From Welwitschia mirabilis (lineage: Eukaryota; Gnetophyta; Gnetopsida; Welwitschiales), in NCBI GenBank assembly GCA_051453625.1, contig JBOZIK010000001.1, positions 234,140,045 to 234,204,044 on the forward strand: a DNA stretch of 64,000 bases. The letters run 5' to 3'. This document shows positions 47,501-59,159 of the stretch, piece by piece. The stretch's first letter is position 1; every line of letters begins with the position of its first letter. Under the pieces are notes generated by a model. The model did no database searches, was not told where the DNA came from, and saw only the letters and a program-made list of their open reading frames with translations. The position numbers and the translations under genes were made by a program.

Positions 47501-47939
47501 ATTAATTTAATAATATTCTTTACAATAGTATTCATCAGTGTCTACTTTATTGGAGGAATATAAACCCTTGTAATTCAGTTGAGAAAGTCCATTAGATTAG
47601 TTTTTACCCCTTCTTAGATGCCCTCAATCCTTTTTTTAATGTTTTTTCTATCATTGCTTGAGAATTATTTTACCACATTCTTTATGATCTACCTATCCAT
47701 TAGCACTCTATTGCTTGGTCTTCCCTTGGTGTGCTGTTCAATGTCATTCAAATGTCCATTATCCTCTTACTTTTGTAGCTATTTCTTGCCATCTTCGCTT
47801 TGGTTACTAATAATTAGAATGGACTATGATTGATATTTCCTTTCTCCTTTCATTCTTTCATGTATACCATAGTGTTTTTTTTTTGCACCCCTTACTTTTT
47901 ATTTTTGTATTAACAATCTTAGATCTTGTTTGATTTCTC

Positions 47940-48900
47940 ACAGAAAGTGCATGTATCTTTTTTGTTCTCTACTTTCACCTACATTTTTTAGACTTCCTCC
48001 TTAGAATGTCCTTTCTTACCATAATGAGAACATAATTTCTCTGTCCTTGAGCACCTTCGTCATGGATGTCCTAATTTCTTGCATATTCCAAAAATTACTC
48101 ATAAGTCTTCATATGCAACTTTCAAGTTCCATTCCCTTCATTTGGAATAGAAGCTAATGAATTATATATCCTTTATTATCTCTAAACTTGTCCAAACACA
48201 GAATCTGGCTAAGACTAGTCTTATCTAGTTTATGGTAAACCTATCTAGTTTAATGAGTTCTTCAAACTATGATACTATTTTTATGATAATTTTGTGATCC
48301 CAGAATTTTACCAAAAATCTTGGAATCTTAATCTAATATGATAACTTCTACAAAATATTTAGATCCACTTGTGCTATTAGGTGTCTATTTCATAAGAGCT
48401 ATTCCTCTCAACCTGAAGCATCATGAACTCCTTGCTATTACCTCACCTCTATTCTTTTTGTTATCAAATTGAAATAGTACCAAACCAATCGATATTGTAA
48501 TGACTTAGACTCTAGTAACTCCTATCCATTTAGTAGCCATCCGATATCAGATCAGGTCCAGTCTTGATTTAGGACCTAATGAAATGAATTTACTTACAAA
48601 ACTGTGTTGGAATCTTTTTTCAATCAGTACACATGCATTATCATCTATATCCAGAACCGATGTTCTTCCATCTTTGAAGAACTTTCCTTTCTTCATTTTT
48701 AGGTAGTGCACTTCCAAAGAAGAATCCTAAATGACTTAAAATTAAAAACTTAACTAAAAATGCCCTCTTACCTAGTTATGGTGCTTCTTCTAGTGCTGAA
48801 AATGCCCCTTGTGCCTTGCCACACCTCTCTTAGCCATCACCACTCTAATCTGCTCTTGTTTTTCTTGGCCTCAGTTACCACTCTCACAAAATCCTCATCC
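47940..48900 (-). pseudogene. Minus LINE ORF1 with two CCHC knuckles
   Basis: On the minus strand 48090-48002 encodes FGICKKLGHP with RRC, then KLCSHYGKKGHSKEEV: two adjacent C-x2-C-x4-H-x4-C knuckles, each with one or two Cys lost. Upstream (48100-48800) frames are fragmentary but include DUF4283-like hydrophobic and basic pieces. The plus LINE has a single knuckle. Confidence 0.68.
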
Positions 48901-48929
48901 ATTCATCAATTGATGTACTTTTAGTTATA

Positions 48930-49789
48930 AATTTTTATTTTCTTTATATAAATAACATTGAAAGTTCGCAAAACCAAAGAATAACTTAAGAAAATCATCC
49001 TTATAAAATATTTAATGGACTTAATGGGATTTTTTTTTGAAATTCTAGCATTTTATTAGAATTATAAACTTTTAAAATAGTAATTTTCTAATATTAAATA
49101 AATTTTTAAATTTTTTTGATGAACATAACTTAAAAAACAGAAAATGATAAACATTTAGTTTTATTTTATAAAATTAGTACATGTTTTATGGAAAATGAGT
49201 GTTCCACATTATATAGAATCTTTATAAGTTTTTAAAAGAATTCTTAATCCCTTAAAACTCTAAATTAATTTAAGAGTTATGATCTTGTCACTGTAATGTG
49301 GTATTATAAAAATTCTAAAACTTTAAGCAAATTTTATACTTAAAGTATGTTCTTAGTAAATATATTTATAAGAGTAAAAAATTAATAAATTAAATTTTGA
49401 TAGATCCTATTATAAGTCTTGTTTAACAAAAAATAGCATAACTTATTTTTATTTTTATAAGTAATTATTTATTAATTTTTAGTTATGATACTTTTTAAAA
49501 GTCAAATAATTTATAATTAATATTATTAGTTATAGAAATTATGTAACAAATTTATCATAATAATTTAAGAAAAATAATTTTATTTTATTTTTTTTATATT
49601 ACTTGGTAAATTACAAGTTATCTCTTTCCTCTTAAGGCTTTTATTTTAGAATAATAATTAAGGTTCTTATTTGCAATTAATTAAGTTTAAGTAATTAAGA
49701 AATGTGTACTTTAATTTTATGTTACTTTTGTAATATTATAAATGCTTTACTCCTTTGATTTTGACATTAACTTTAGTAACTTAGTTAAC
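48930..49789. other. AT-rich spacer, no feature seen
   Basis: Extremely AT-rich with frequent TTTTTAA/TTAATAA runs. No motif, repeat or coding signal recognised. Confidence 0.5.
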
Positions 49790-50013
49790 TTATTGGATAA
49801 GGATGCTAGCTTACTAATTCGATCTAATTAATGATTTCCTTGTGATTAAGGGTTTAAATTCCCATAAGAGCTAAGGAACACATGGGTAGCCCAACAAAAT
49901 CCCTCATAATCCTTATGGTGATGGACATGAACATAGTCTAATAGGATGTGATCATCTTGTGTAATATTAGGATTTCCTACCAGCCTTTTAAAAGGTTAAA
50001 AAAAAAAAAAAGG
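49790..50013 (+). mobile_element. tRNA-derived SINE (probable)
   Basis: GCTAGCTTACTAATTCG (about 49804) is an A-box-like start. GGGTTTAAATTCCC (49850-49863) has the GGG...CCC pairing of a tRNA T-arm and looks like GGGTTCGAATTCCC after CG-to-TA change. A body with CATGGGTAGCCCAAC follows, and the unit ends in an A-run at 49997-50013. Length (about 220 bp) and layout fit a plant SINE. Confidence 0.5.
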
Positions 50014-50521
50014 AAATTTAGTTAAGCCATTTAGTTTCTTTTGATTTTAATTCCTTTTACTTATCTTATAGTTAAATAGGTTTTAAAATAAGCATTATGT
50101 CTTATAATTTCTCTTTAACTATTCATGCACTCTCATTTAACTTTGTTAATTATGTTATCATGATAAAATTTACTATATGAACAAGTGAAAAGGGGTTTAA
50201 AGTTAGCATAGTTTTATGCATAGTGCTTTGGGAGGAAAAACTTTAAATTACTTGGGATCTATTTGAAAGCTACTTTTATTGTAAATGTAAAAGAGAAAAG
50301 TTTTTGCTATTAACTTATTTTTTATAACTATATTTTCAAATGCAAATATTTTTTAGTATTCTAAAAGAAACTTTATATATAGTTTATTTCTTTTAATATA
50401 TGATCATTTTAATAAAATAAACCTAATGAAGTTAGAATTATTCTATTAAGTAAATAATCAGCTAAATATTCATATTAGATAGGATTATATGCATGGATTT
50501 GTATAGCATATACATCAAATA
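50014..50521. other. AT-rich spacer, no feature seen
   Basis: No coding motif or repeat recognised up to the LTR of element F. Confidence 0.45.
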
Positions 50522-52027
50522 TAAAGATTGATTGAACTCAGAGGGGAGGGGTTAATGAGTTCCACCAAATAAAAATTTAAAATTAAAAACAAAATATAAA
50601 TGCATAATAATAATACATCTTATCGAGATAACATGGTTTTCCAACTCAGGTACATCCACACACAGATGGTAGCTTCTACTCACACCCCAAATATTCTTGA
50701 CCTACAATAAATGATGGTTTTCTAGTGCATAATGAACCCTACAAGAAATAAGAGTCTTCTCACAAGGTAACACTCTCTCCCTCTCAAGGGAACAGTGGTT
50801 TACACAGGTGCACCATGAACCTTTACAATAGTAAGAGTCTCTTAGCAAGACAACATCCTCTCCCTAGCAAGGAAATAATGGTTTTATAGCTCACTAATAA
50901 CCTTACATCAAACAAGTGCCTAAAAGCATAATATCAAATGCACACCCCTAAAAGAGTTGCCTTATAAGGTATTTGATATTTAAAAATGGACTTTATAACA
51001 ATATTCAATAATAAGATAGTCCACAATGTAAACCAATAATACAACACAATAACAAGCCTAANNNNNNNNNNNNNNNNNNNNNNNNNNNNNNNNNNNNNNN
51101 NNNNNNNNNNNNNNNNNNNNNNNNNNNNNNNNNNNNNNNNNNNNNNNNNNNNNNNNNNNNNNNNNNNNNNNNNNNNNNNNNNNNNNNNNNNNNNNNNNNN
51201 NNNNNTAAGAAGTGCCTTTACTCATGCATTTGAAGATCTGTATATTTGTTTAATTCAATGAAGTACCAAGAGTTCTCATTTTGTTTTGTGACATCGATTC
51301 TTTATAAGGTTGAAGAAGATCTAGCCATTTTAGCTTAAAAGGTAGCTGTTTGATTTCATAACCATCATGCAACATATAACCAACATCTATGCTTTGGGCA
51401 CATAACTTCAGTTTTGATTGACATGAAATTTGATCCAAGATGTCTTCACTTTCATAGATGTCTACTCTTCAGATATCTTTTCTTTTGAAGATGTCCACTC
51501 TTTAGATGTTTTTTCTTTTATAAACATCTTTAGTTAACTTATCCAAATTTTGATGAAATTTGTTCTGTAGTATCCTTGGGCCTTCGTAATCATGAATCCA
51601 TAATGTAAAAGTTCATAGCTTGCCTGAAACATAAGATATTTAGTTGAAAATTAAATTAACTTTATTACCTATTTTACCTCAGTATAGATGTATTCAAATA
51701 TATAGACATCTTCATCTGTGTCAAGTTCAACTTTTAGCTTAGTTTTCTTGAATACAATAGTCGTCTTTTAGCCTATGATTTGAACTTAAGTACATATGAA
51801 ATGTCTTCAACTTTCTGGATGTCTTCACTTCAAACATATTCAAATTTTGAGATGTCTTCAAAAAATTGATTTTATAGTTTTAGCATCTATTTCTTTTCAT
51901 AAGATATTGTCTCTAAAGATCCATCATGATCTAGTATCTATCAGATCTGATGTTTCTATAATGATCTATCTACATAATGACACAGAATGTTTAACAAGTG
52001 GGATCATAAAAACTAGACTTACCAACA
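50522..52027 (-). repeat. 3' LTR of element F
   Basis: Aligned with 55339-57284: shared GAGGGGAGGGGT-AAT-AG start, TAGCTTCTACTCACACC, CATGATCTAGT-CCTATCA and end TACCAACA (in minus sense the LTR begins TGTTGGTA). An N gap (51062-51205) interrupts it. The low-coordinate end TG has become TA. The polypurine tract lies next to its upper end. Confidence 0.82.
51430..51540. repeat. AGATGTCT minisatellite in element F LTR
   Basis: Imperfect units of about 20-36 bp built on AGATGTCT-TCACT-TT and TAGATGTCTACTCTT. The same array stands in the other LTR at about 56700-56800 with a slightly different number of units. Confidence 0.7.
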
Positions 52028-52041
52028 ATCTCCTTCTTTTT
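52028..52041 (-). other. Polypurine tract of element F
   Basis: Plus TCTCCTTCTTTTTA is AAAAAGAAGGAGA in the minus sense, directly upstream of the LTR start TGTTGGT. Position and purity fit the plus-strand primer of an LTR element. Confidence 0.7.
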
Positions 52042-54660
52042 AATGTTGTTCAAAACTTGTAAATCTCATTAGTGTAATCTCAACTAATCAAGTGAAATAA
52101 GATACTTTTATTTTAGAGAAATTCACATAATCACTAGTTGTAATAATCATGATATTCACTACTTGAAAGAAGATGAAGGCATATAAACATATACCACTTG
52201 AAGAGCCACAATATGACACATTTTAGAATCATTTTAGCAAATAACTAAATACATAAGAGGAGATGATAAATAATGATGTTTTCCATTCAAATATGCATGA
52301 AAAAGTGAAGCACAAAATAGTGACAACATCTCAATTAAAATATACTAATGGTAATGTGCCATAATTTAGAGCATGAAAATGAATTGTGTGCTAACACTAT
52401 ATCATAAATAATGTGCTCATAGAAATGATAATCAATAAACATTAAAGAAAGTTAAAAAAATGTGCTATCATCATATGAAAGCATTTTAATCACCAAATAA
52501 TCAGAGTATTGCATATTCAAAAGTATGCCAACAAAAGCATATGAAAGCATAATATTAAGAGCGAGAAATGTGCCAAACATAAGACATGTATTAACAAGCT
52601 GGAATAATAGAAAATATCCAATAACACAAATGCATGCCAAAACATCAAGAAGGGATTATCAATAGAGATGATGACACTCATGGATCCAATCCAAAATCTC
52701 AAAATTAAGAACTCCAATCCTAACAGAGTGTTCTTAGCATGAAAGCTGTAGTACCTAACTAATCTATCAAATATTTGTCAATTACTTCTCCCCCTTTTTG
52801 GACATGAAACAAGGCTTTAGTTACTAAGAGCTAAATCACTTATGTATTACTCATCTTGGCCTTCTTCATCACTCTCGTTNNNNNNNNNNNNNNNNNNNNN
52901 NNNNNNNNNNNNNNNNNNNNNNNNNNNNNNNNNNNNNNNNNNNNNNNNNNNNNNNNNNNNNNNNNNNNNNNNNNNNNNNNNNNNNNNNNNNNNNNNNNNN
53001 NNNNNNNATACATTTGAGAAGTGATATAAGCCCTAAAGAAACTAGTGGTGGTAGTCTCCGTAAAATATAATGGTAGTCATATGGATAATAATGGTTCTAC
53101 CTAAAGAGGCTCTATGTGAGATGGTGATGGTGATAGTGGATGTACTGGAGGTGGTGAAGATGCACATGGTGATGAAGAGGATCTAGGTGATAATGATGGC
53201 TATGTACAATGACAAAATGAAATCTTGTGATGAGGAAGANNNNNNNNNNNNNNNNNNNNNNNNNNNNNNNNNNNNNNNNNNNNNNNNNNNNNNNNNNNNN
53301 NNNNNNNNNNNNNNNNNNNNNNNNNNNNNNNNNNNNNNNAAATGTCAAATAACATAAATGTATGTCAAAACAACAAGGAGGGATCATCAATAAAAATGAT
53401 AGCACTCATTGATCCAATCCAAGATCTTATAATCAATAACTCCAATCCCAATAGAGTGTTCTCAACCTCAAAGATATAGTCCTTAATTGATCTGCCAATG
53501 ATTTACTAATTACTTCCCCTTCCTCCCCCCAACCCCATCCTCCCCTCATCTTTTGGATAGCATGCAAAAGGCTCTTTATCCACTGAGAGCTAAATCACTT
53601 ATGTAATACTCACCTTAGCCTTCTTTATCACTATCATCTTTATCATGGGTGATGGAGGTTGGATGGGTATATGATGATGAGGAAGTGGGAGGTGAAGTAT
53701 GCCTCTTATTAGATGGGCCCTATGAGATCTCACTAGGGCCCTTAAAGACATGTCTCATCATATGTTGATACATTTAAGGAGTGATAAAAGTCCCAAAGAA
53801 ACTAACAGTGGAAGTCCCTATAAATCATAGTGATAGTTGCATAGATGAAAGTGCTTCTACTTGAATTGGCTCTATGTAAGAAAGTGGTGGTGATGATGGA
53901 TGCACTAAAGGTGACAAAGGTACTTGTAAAGGTGAAGAGTGTGTAGATGGTAATGGTGGTTATTTAGGATTGTGAACAAGGGTCTTGTAATGTGGATGGC
54001 TAAAGATAAAAGGTAGTGCATTCAAGCTCTCAGACTCTATCTTCTACTATCTCGACCCCTGTTGTGAAAGATATGGAGCTTATCGCCCCCATGCACATGT
54101 GCCTTTATGGAAGTCTAGTACTTCTCTTGAGTCTATGCATCATTTCCAGAAGGCTCTTCTAAAGGTTCACTATCTACTACCATACCTAACTCATAACTTG
54201 TGCCAAACAGAGGTAAAGGTCTTACTTATTCTTCGTGTAACTCCTCCTTTAAGTCTAACCAAATGGTAGTTCTCATGAATTTCCAGCTCTCTACTGGTGC
54301 CTCGCCTTCACTTATAGTGGATTTATGTTTCTTTAGCCTCAAAAGATTTCTTCTAATTTTGCTAACCATTTTTGTGATTGCCTTTAATCCCTTTTTAACT
54401 AAAGAAGAGTTGTGAGTAGTAGTGGAAAATGATCTCTAAATCTGTTTCCTCCTACTTGTGCCCTCACCTACTGGTACTAGTTCTCTCCATTTTTCACTGA
54501 ATTCTACTAATGGTTTCTTCTGATGGATGAGTTTAACCTGTGATACTATGATATCTACACTACTAATGATTAGGATAATAAGATAAGGATGACCCAATGT
54601 ATGCCCCTCACAAAATAGTGAGATGAGAGCCATACATAGGACAAAACCCAAATCTATCTA
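52042..54660 (-). pseudogene. Element F single ORF, Ser/Pro-rich tail, partly duplicated
   Basis: The only coding-like sequence in F. On the minus strand an open stretch 54651-54436 gives FSEKWRELVPVGEGTSRRKQ; further pieces continue (LVKKGLKAITKMVSKIRRNL, RLKKHKSTISEGEAPVESWK). A Ser/Pro-rich tail follows: HPSSPPLSYIEPIQVEALS (about 53910-53850). That tail region recurs as HPLSPSPSHIEPL (about 53150-53110) because about 52500-53240 and 53340-54000 are copies of each other. N gaps at 52880-53007 and 53240-53339. I recognise no protease, RT or integrase, so F is non-autonomous. The protein type resembles plant transposon proteins of unknown function. Confidence 0.6.
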
Positions 54661-55031
54661 AAAACCAGTAAGTAAACAGTATACAATGAAAATGTGCATA
54701 GGTTTGCAATAACTGTAGCTACCTTCTCTAACTAGAATGTTATAGAATGTTATTAAACTAAGAATTGAGGCATTAGGCATCATATCCTTTTTCTCAATAT
54801 CTTTAAAAAAGTCATTCTACTATGACCAAACAAAACATTTGTCATTTGATGCTGAGACACATTGATAACTCTAGAACTAAATATTCCTTTAAATGAATAA
54901 CTGTAAAACTATGAAACATTCGTATCATCTATGCTAAGCAATCAACTAATAAAACTAAAAATAATATGTAGGATAACTATGTAATGCAAAATTTTTCTAT
55001 TATGCTTATAAAAATTATTATGTTATAAGAG
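54661..55031. other. Element F leader
   Basis: AT-rich sequence upstream (minus sense) of F's ORF; nothing recognised. Confidence 0.4.
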
Positions 55032-55130
55032 AACAAAATAATCTTGAGGATCAATTAAAATTAGAGAAGAGGGGTGAATGAGTTTCACTAAATAAAATTT
55101 AAATCAAAATCAGAAAATAAAAATCCATCA
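55032..55130 (-). repeat. Partial extra copy of the F LTR end
   Basis: TTGAGGATCAATTAAAATTAG and GAGGGGTGAATGAGTTTCAC repeat the LTR boundary found at 55338-55385 (TTGAGGATCGATTTAACTTAG, GAGGGGTGAATAAGTTTTAT). It lies about 300 bp inside the element, suggesting a local duplication or a template switch during replication. Confidence 0.6.
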
Positions 55131-55320
55131 ACTATGATTAGACTAATAAAGAGTCACTCTATTAATAACATTATAGGAAGTTCTTATGGAGGCATTCAAA
55201 CTAGAAGTCATACTAGAGAATTTTGTGGTTATGCTACTCATATCTCTCAAGTTGAACCTAGTCTAATTCAAAGAAGATCAACAAGAAATTAACCCAAATA
55301 AATTACTCCTTTTTGTGAGT

Positions 55321-55336
55321 ACCCACTCTGATACCA
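55321..55336 (-). other. Primer binding site of element F (tRNA-iMet type)
   Basis: Plus ACCCACTCTGATACCA reads TGGTATCAGAGTGGGT in minus sense: the common plant initiator-tRNA-Met site TGGTATCAGAG, two bases from the LTR end. It proves the minus orientation. Confidence 0.85.
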
Positions 55337-55338
55337 CT

Positions 55339-57284
55339 TGAGGATCGATTTAACTTAGAGGAGAGGGGTGAATAAGTTTTATTAAATAAAAATTTTAAAC
55401 TAAAAACAAAATGGAAATACATCATAATANNNNNNNNNNNNNNNNNNNNNNNNNNNNNNNNNNNNNNNNNNNNNNNNNNNNNNNNNNNNNNNNNNNNNNN
55501 NNNNNNNNNNNNNNNNNNNNNNNNNNNNNNNNNNNNNNNNNNNNNNNNNNNNNNNNNNNNNNNNNNNNNNNNNNNNNNNNNNNNNNNNNNNNNNNNNNNN
55601 NNNNNNNNNNNNNNNNNNNNNNNNNNNNNNNNNNNNNNNNNNNNNNNNNNNNNNNNNNNNNNNNNNNNNNNNNNNNNNNNNNNNNNNNNNNNNNNNNNNN
55701 NNNNNNNNNNNNNNNNNNNNNNNNNNNNNNNNNNNNNNNNNNNNNNNNNNNNNNNNNNNNNNNNNNNNNNNNNNNNNNNNNNNNNNNNNNNNNNNNNNNN
55801 NNNNNNNNNNNNNNNNNNNNNNNNNNNNNNNNNNNNNNNNNNNNNNNNNNNNNNNNNNNNNNNNNNNNNNNNNNNNNNNNNNNNNNNNNNNNNNNNNNNN
55901 NNNNNNNNNNNNNNNNNNNNNNNNNNNTAGCTTCTACTCACACCTCAGGATATTCTTGACCTACAAGAAATAGTAGTTTTCTGGCATACCACTAATCTTA
56001 TAATAAATAAAAGTCTCCTCACAATGTAACACTCTTTTCCACCTTAAGGGAATAATGGTTTTTATGGGTGCATCATTAATATTTACAATAATGAAAGTGT
56101 CCTCACAAAGCATCACTCTCTCCCTCATAATGGAATAATGTTTTTGTGGCTTACTAATAACCTTACATTAAACAAGTGTCTAAAAGCATAATATCAAATG
56201 CACACTCCTACCAGAATTACATTACAAGGTATTTGATATTCAAAAATGGAATTTACAACATTATTCAATAATAAGATAGTCCACAATGTAAACTAATAAT
56301 ATAATATAATGATACGCCTAAGGATATTACTTTGATAAAGATTTAAGATCCTTGAATTTTTTGTTCTCATCGTCATCATCACGAGTATGAATGAAGAATA
56401 TAGTAATGAAGATCCGAAAAAGAATAATAATAGCAATGCTAGCTCCTTTATAATGATGCCTTAATTTTTCAGAAAATGTGCCTTTACTCATGCATTTAAA
56501 GATCTATATATTTTTTTAATTAAATAAAGTATCAAAGATTCTCCTTTTATTTTGTGACATTGATGCTTTACAAGGTTGAAGAAGATCTAGTTATTTTAGC
56601 TTGAAAGGTAGTCATTTAATTTCATAGCCACCATGCAATGGATGACTAACATCTATGCTTTGGATGCATAACTTCAGTTTTAATTGATGTGAACTTTGAT
56701 TTGAGATGTTTTCACTTTTGTAGATGTCTACTCTTTAGACGTCTTCACTTTTATAGACGTCTATTCTTTAGATGTCTTCACTCTTATAGATGTCTTTAGT
56801 TAAATTTTCAAGATCTTAATAAAATTTACTTTGTAGTATCCTTAGGCCTTCATGATCATGAATCCATAATGTACAAGTTCATAGCTCACCTGAAACATAA
56901 GATATTTAGTCAAAAATCAAATTAACTCTGTTACCTACTTAACCTTAGTATAGACATCTTTATATATGTAGATGTCTTCATCTGTGTTAGGTTAAACTTT
57001 CAGCTTAGTCATTTTAAATACAATAATCATCTTTTAGCCTATGATTTGAACTTCAGTACATATCATACGTCTTCAACTTTTCACTCAAGACATCTTCAAT
57101 TTCACAAATGTCTTTAAACAATTGATTTTTTAGTTTTAGCATTTATTCCTTTTCTTGAGATGTTGTCTCTAGAGATCCATCATGATCTAGTGCCTATCAA
57201 GATCTAATGTTCCTGTAATGACCTGTCTACATAATGACATATAATGTTTAACAAGTGGAATCATTAAAACTAGTTTTACCAACA
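55339..57284 (-). repeat. 5' LTR of element F
   Basis: Starts TGAGGATCGATT next to the primer site and ends ACCAACA at 57278-57284. Large N gap 55430-55927. Flanks AAATA (50517-50521) and AATAA (57285-57289) are near-identical and could be the remains of a 5-bp duplication, but AT-rich chance matches cannot be excluded. Confidence 0.82.
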
Positions 57285-58189
57285 AATAATAACCAAATCA
57301 TGATTATTATAATAATTATTATCTCCATACTTAGATTTGATCATCAAGGTGAGGTGCATTACCTTTTTATTAAAAACCCTTATAGAAGTGGATTTAATCA
57401 CCACTCTTCTATCATACCCATGTATGAACTTGTTTTAGCTTAATATTTTAAGCATGTCAAATGATTATGTTACAGCATCTTGAGATGCTTTAAGAAAGCA
57501 TGAGTTACTTATAAGCATGCATCCATATTAGATATCACCTCTTACCTTTTTGATAAGTATGCATCTAAGTAGTATTTAAGCCTATAAAGTTGAGTTAAGT
57601 TATGTTCGTTATAGTTTAGAACATAAATGGGAACCAAATCATGTCTGCATGACAATTGAATATCTAGTTTAAGTGACATTAATAGAAGTTGTAACCTATT
57701 ATTATTTTGGTTAAGAATATTTTTAAACCTATATCCATATATGTATTATGATAAGCTTACATTTCAAAAATCATATATAAGAATTCTCTATGTGGTGAAA
57801 AACTAGTAGAGAATTGATGATTATAAGCTAGCTCAAATGAAGAGGGGTGTAGTGCAAGAGATATTTAGAGTAGTAATAACTAGAGTTTCATATGCAGTGT
57901 TTTTTTGTTGTATAGCTGTAGAGGATAGTTGAATTGGAGGTCCTTCTTGATTTGTAGTTTTTACTTTCTAGAGATTCCTTTGCTTTATATAAAAATAGTA
58001 GTAGTAAGTGCATGGGAGGTTTTCTTGGTGGAGACAATTAAAGAGGATCTTAGATCCTTACTGCTTTATGCATGAAGGAATAAAAATGTGTATCTCAGTC
58101 TTTGTAAGGAGACACATTAGTTGTTTTCGTGTCAGAGTAGGTATGCACCAAAGCTAAGCTCATATTTTGTTACTATTTTTTGGGTCATT
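57285..58189. other. No recognised feature
   Basis: AT-rich sequence to the right of F. Near 57850-58190 it may be the 5' leader of the LINE fragment that follows. Confidence 0.35.
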
Positions 58190-58625
58190 TTGTTTTTAGA
58201 GGGCCTAGGCCTCATCTAGTTCTAATTCATTCTTAGATTACCTCTAAATGGGAATGTATTACATCTATTAACATCATAGCCCTATCAAAGGAAGTACTAT
58301 TATTTCATTTTCAATCTAATGCGGATAGAATAAGGTTCTCACTAAAGGTCTTTGGTTCTTTGGAATAAAAGGCCTAGCCATGACTCCCATAGAAATTTGA
58401 GGCTTAGTACGACAAATGAATTTTTAATAACATCCCCATTTGGATTGAGATTCCTTTCTAATTAAGTTTTGGGAAGTGCCTTTTCTGAAGAAAGTAGACC
58501 AAGGATCATCTTATTAAAAATTGATAAAACCACTATGAAGGCTTCTCTCTTTATGTTGGCTAGATTTTATGTTTGAACCACTTTCAAGAATGCAAAAATG
58601 ATTAAGAAGGTTTACTTTTAACTAA
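58190..58625 (+). pseudogene. L1 LINE ORF1 fragment (DUF4283)
   Basis: Plus-strand frames give RPHLVLIHS, then SKEVLLFHFQSNADRIRFSL, a NNIPIWIEIPF segment and KTTMKASLFMLARFYV. These follow the DUF4283 order (GPRP-LD-LR-W; F-F----R--VL; PVWV-LPGLP; T----LS-ARV-VE) and match the plus LINE ORF1 pieces PKPRLDLIREW and KQMRLVLTRFCI. No knuckle or ORF2 follows, so it is a 5' piece cut off by the LTR at 58642. Confidence 0.7.
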
Positions 58626-58641
58626 AATAAGGCTTTAATAT

Positions 58642-59146
58642 TGTAACAATTCCAAAACCTTGTATTAGAAACTCTCATATGCTATGTTAATTTATTTGCT
58701 TTGATACTTTATTTAGAGTTGTAATAATCATTTAATTGATGTAACATTTAAAGAATAACTATTTTTTAAATAGTAACAACATTTCATTATGATTAAAAGA
58801 GTAATTTAGTAGTGAAAAGCATGCATGTGATTTGCATAGGGCATACTGAGTCCTTGATAAATTGGCTTGACACCTCAATGGTCCCATAGATTGGACCTTG
58901 TAGGTAGTATTTTTCCTTATGAATTTGCTTGACAAAGATCTTGCATTTGACAGAATGAAATTTCAAACATCTTATTAGAATATCTTGTAACAAAGATGAG
59001 TATATTATTCCTTTTGTTAAAACTTATTTTATTATTTTTATTTAATAGAGATTCTATTTCTTCTCCAAATGCTTTTAATATGGTCAAATGATGTTACTAA
59101 TTACTTTTAAAATGAATTTTAAAAGAAGAGAATTAGGATTATCGTA
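58642..59146 (+). repeat. LTR E (plus orientation, solo or truncated element)
   Basis: Starts TGTAACAATTCC and is followed at 59149 by a tRNA-iMet primer site, giving an LTR of about 505 bp. TGTAACA starts are common in plant gypsy LTRs. A second LTR with this sequence was not found in the window. Confidence 0.55.
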
Positions 59147-59148
59147 AT

Positions 59149-59159
59149 TGGTATCAGAG
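59149..59159 (+). other. Primer binding site after LTR E
   Basis: TGGTATCAGAG, an exact match to the core tRNA-iMet site, two to three bases after the LTR end. Confidence 0.7.

Larger units (their letters stand above)
44007..48920 (-). mobile_element. L1 LINE, minus strand (near full length)
   Basis: The 3' end (low coordinate) is a T-run at 44007-44016, the complement of a poly(A) tail. Coding modules follow in L1 order on the minus strand up to ORF1 near 48.0-48.9 kb. TTAGTTATA occurs at 43988-43996 and 48921-48929, a possible short target-site duplication, but it is only nine bases in AT-rich DNA. The element belongs to the same group as the plus LINE at 5306-11339, sharing the post-zf-RVT segment and the J-domain, but its 3' UTR lacks the GGG/CCC hairpins. 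Confidence 0.82.

Noticed and set aside
58793-58993. 66-codon minus-strand frame that could be an exon of a host gene
   Set aside because: It lies inside LTR E; no splice sites or partner exons seen.
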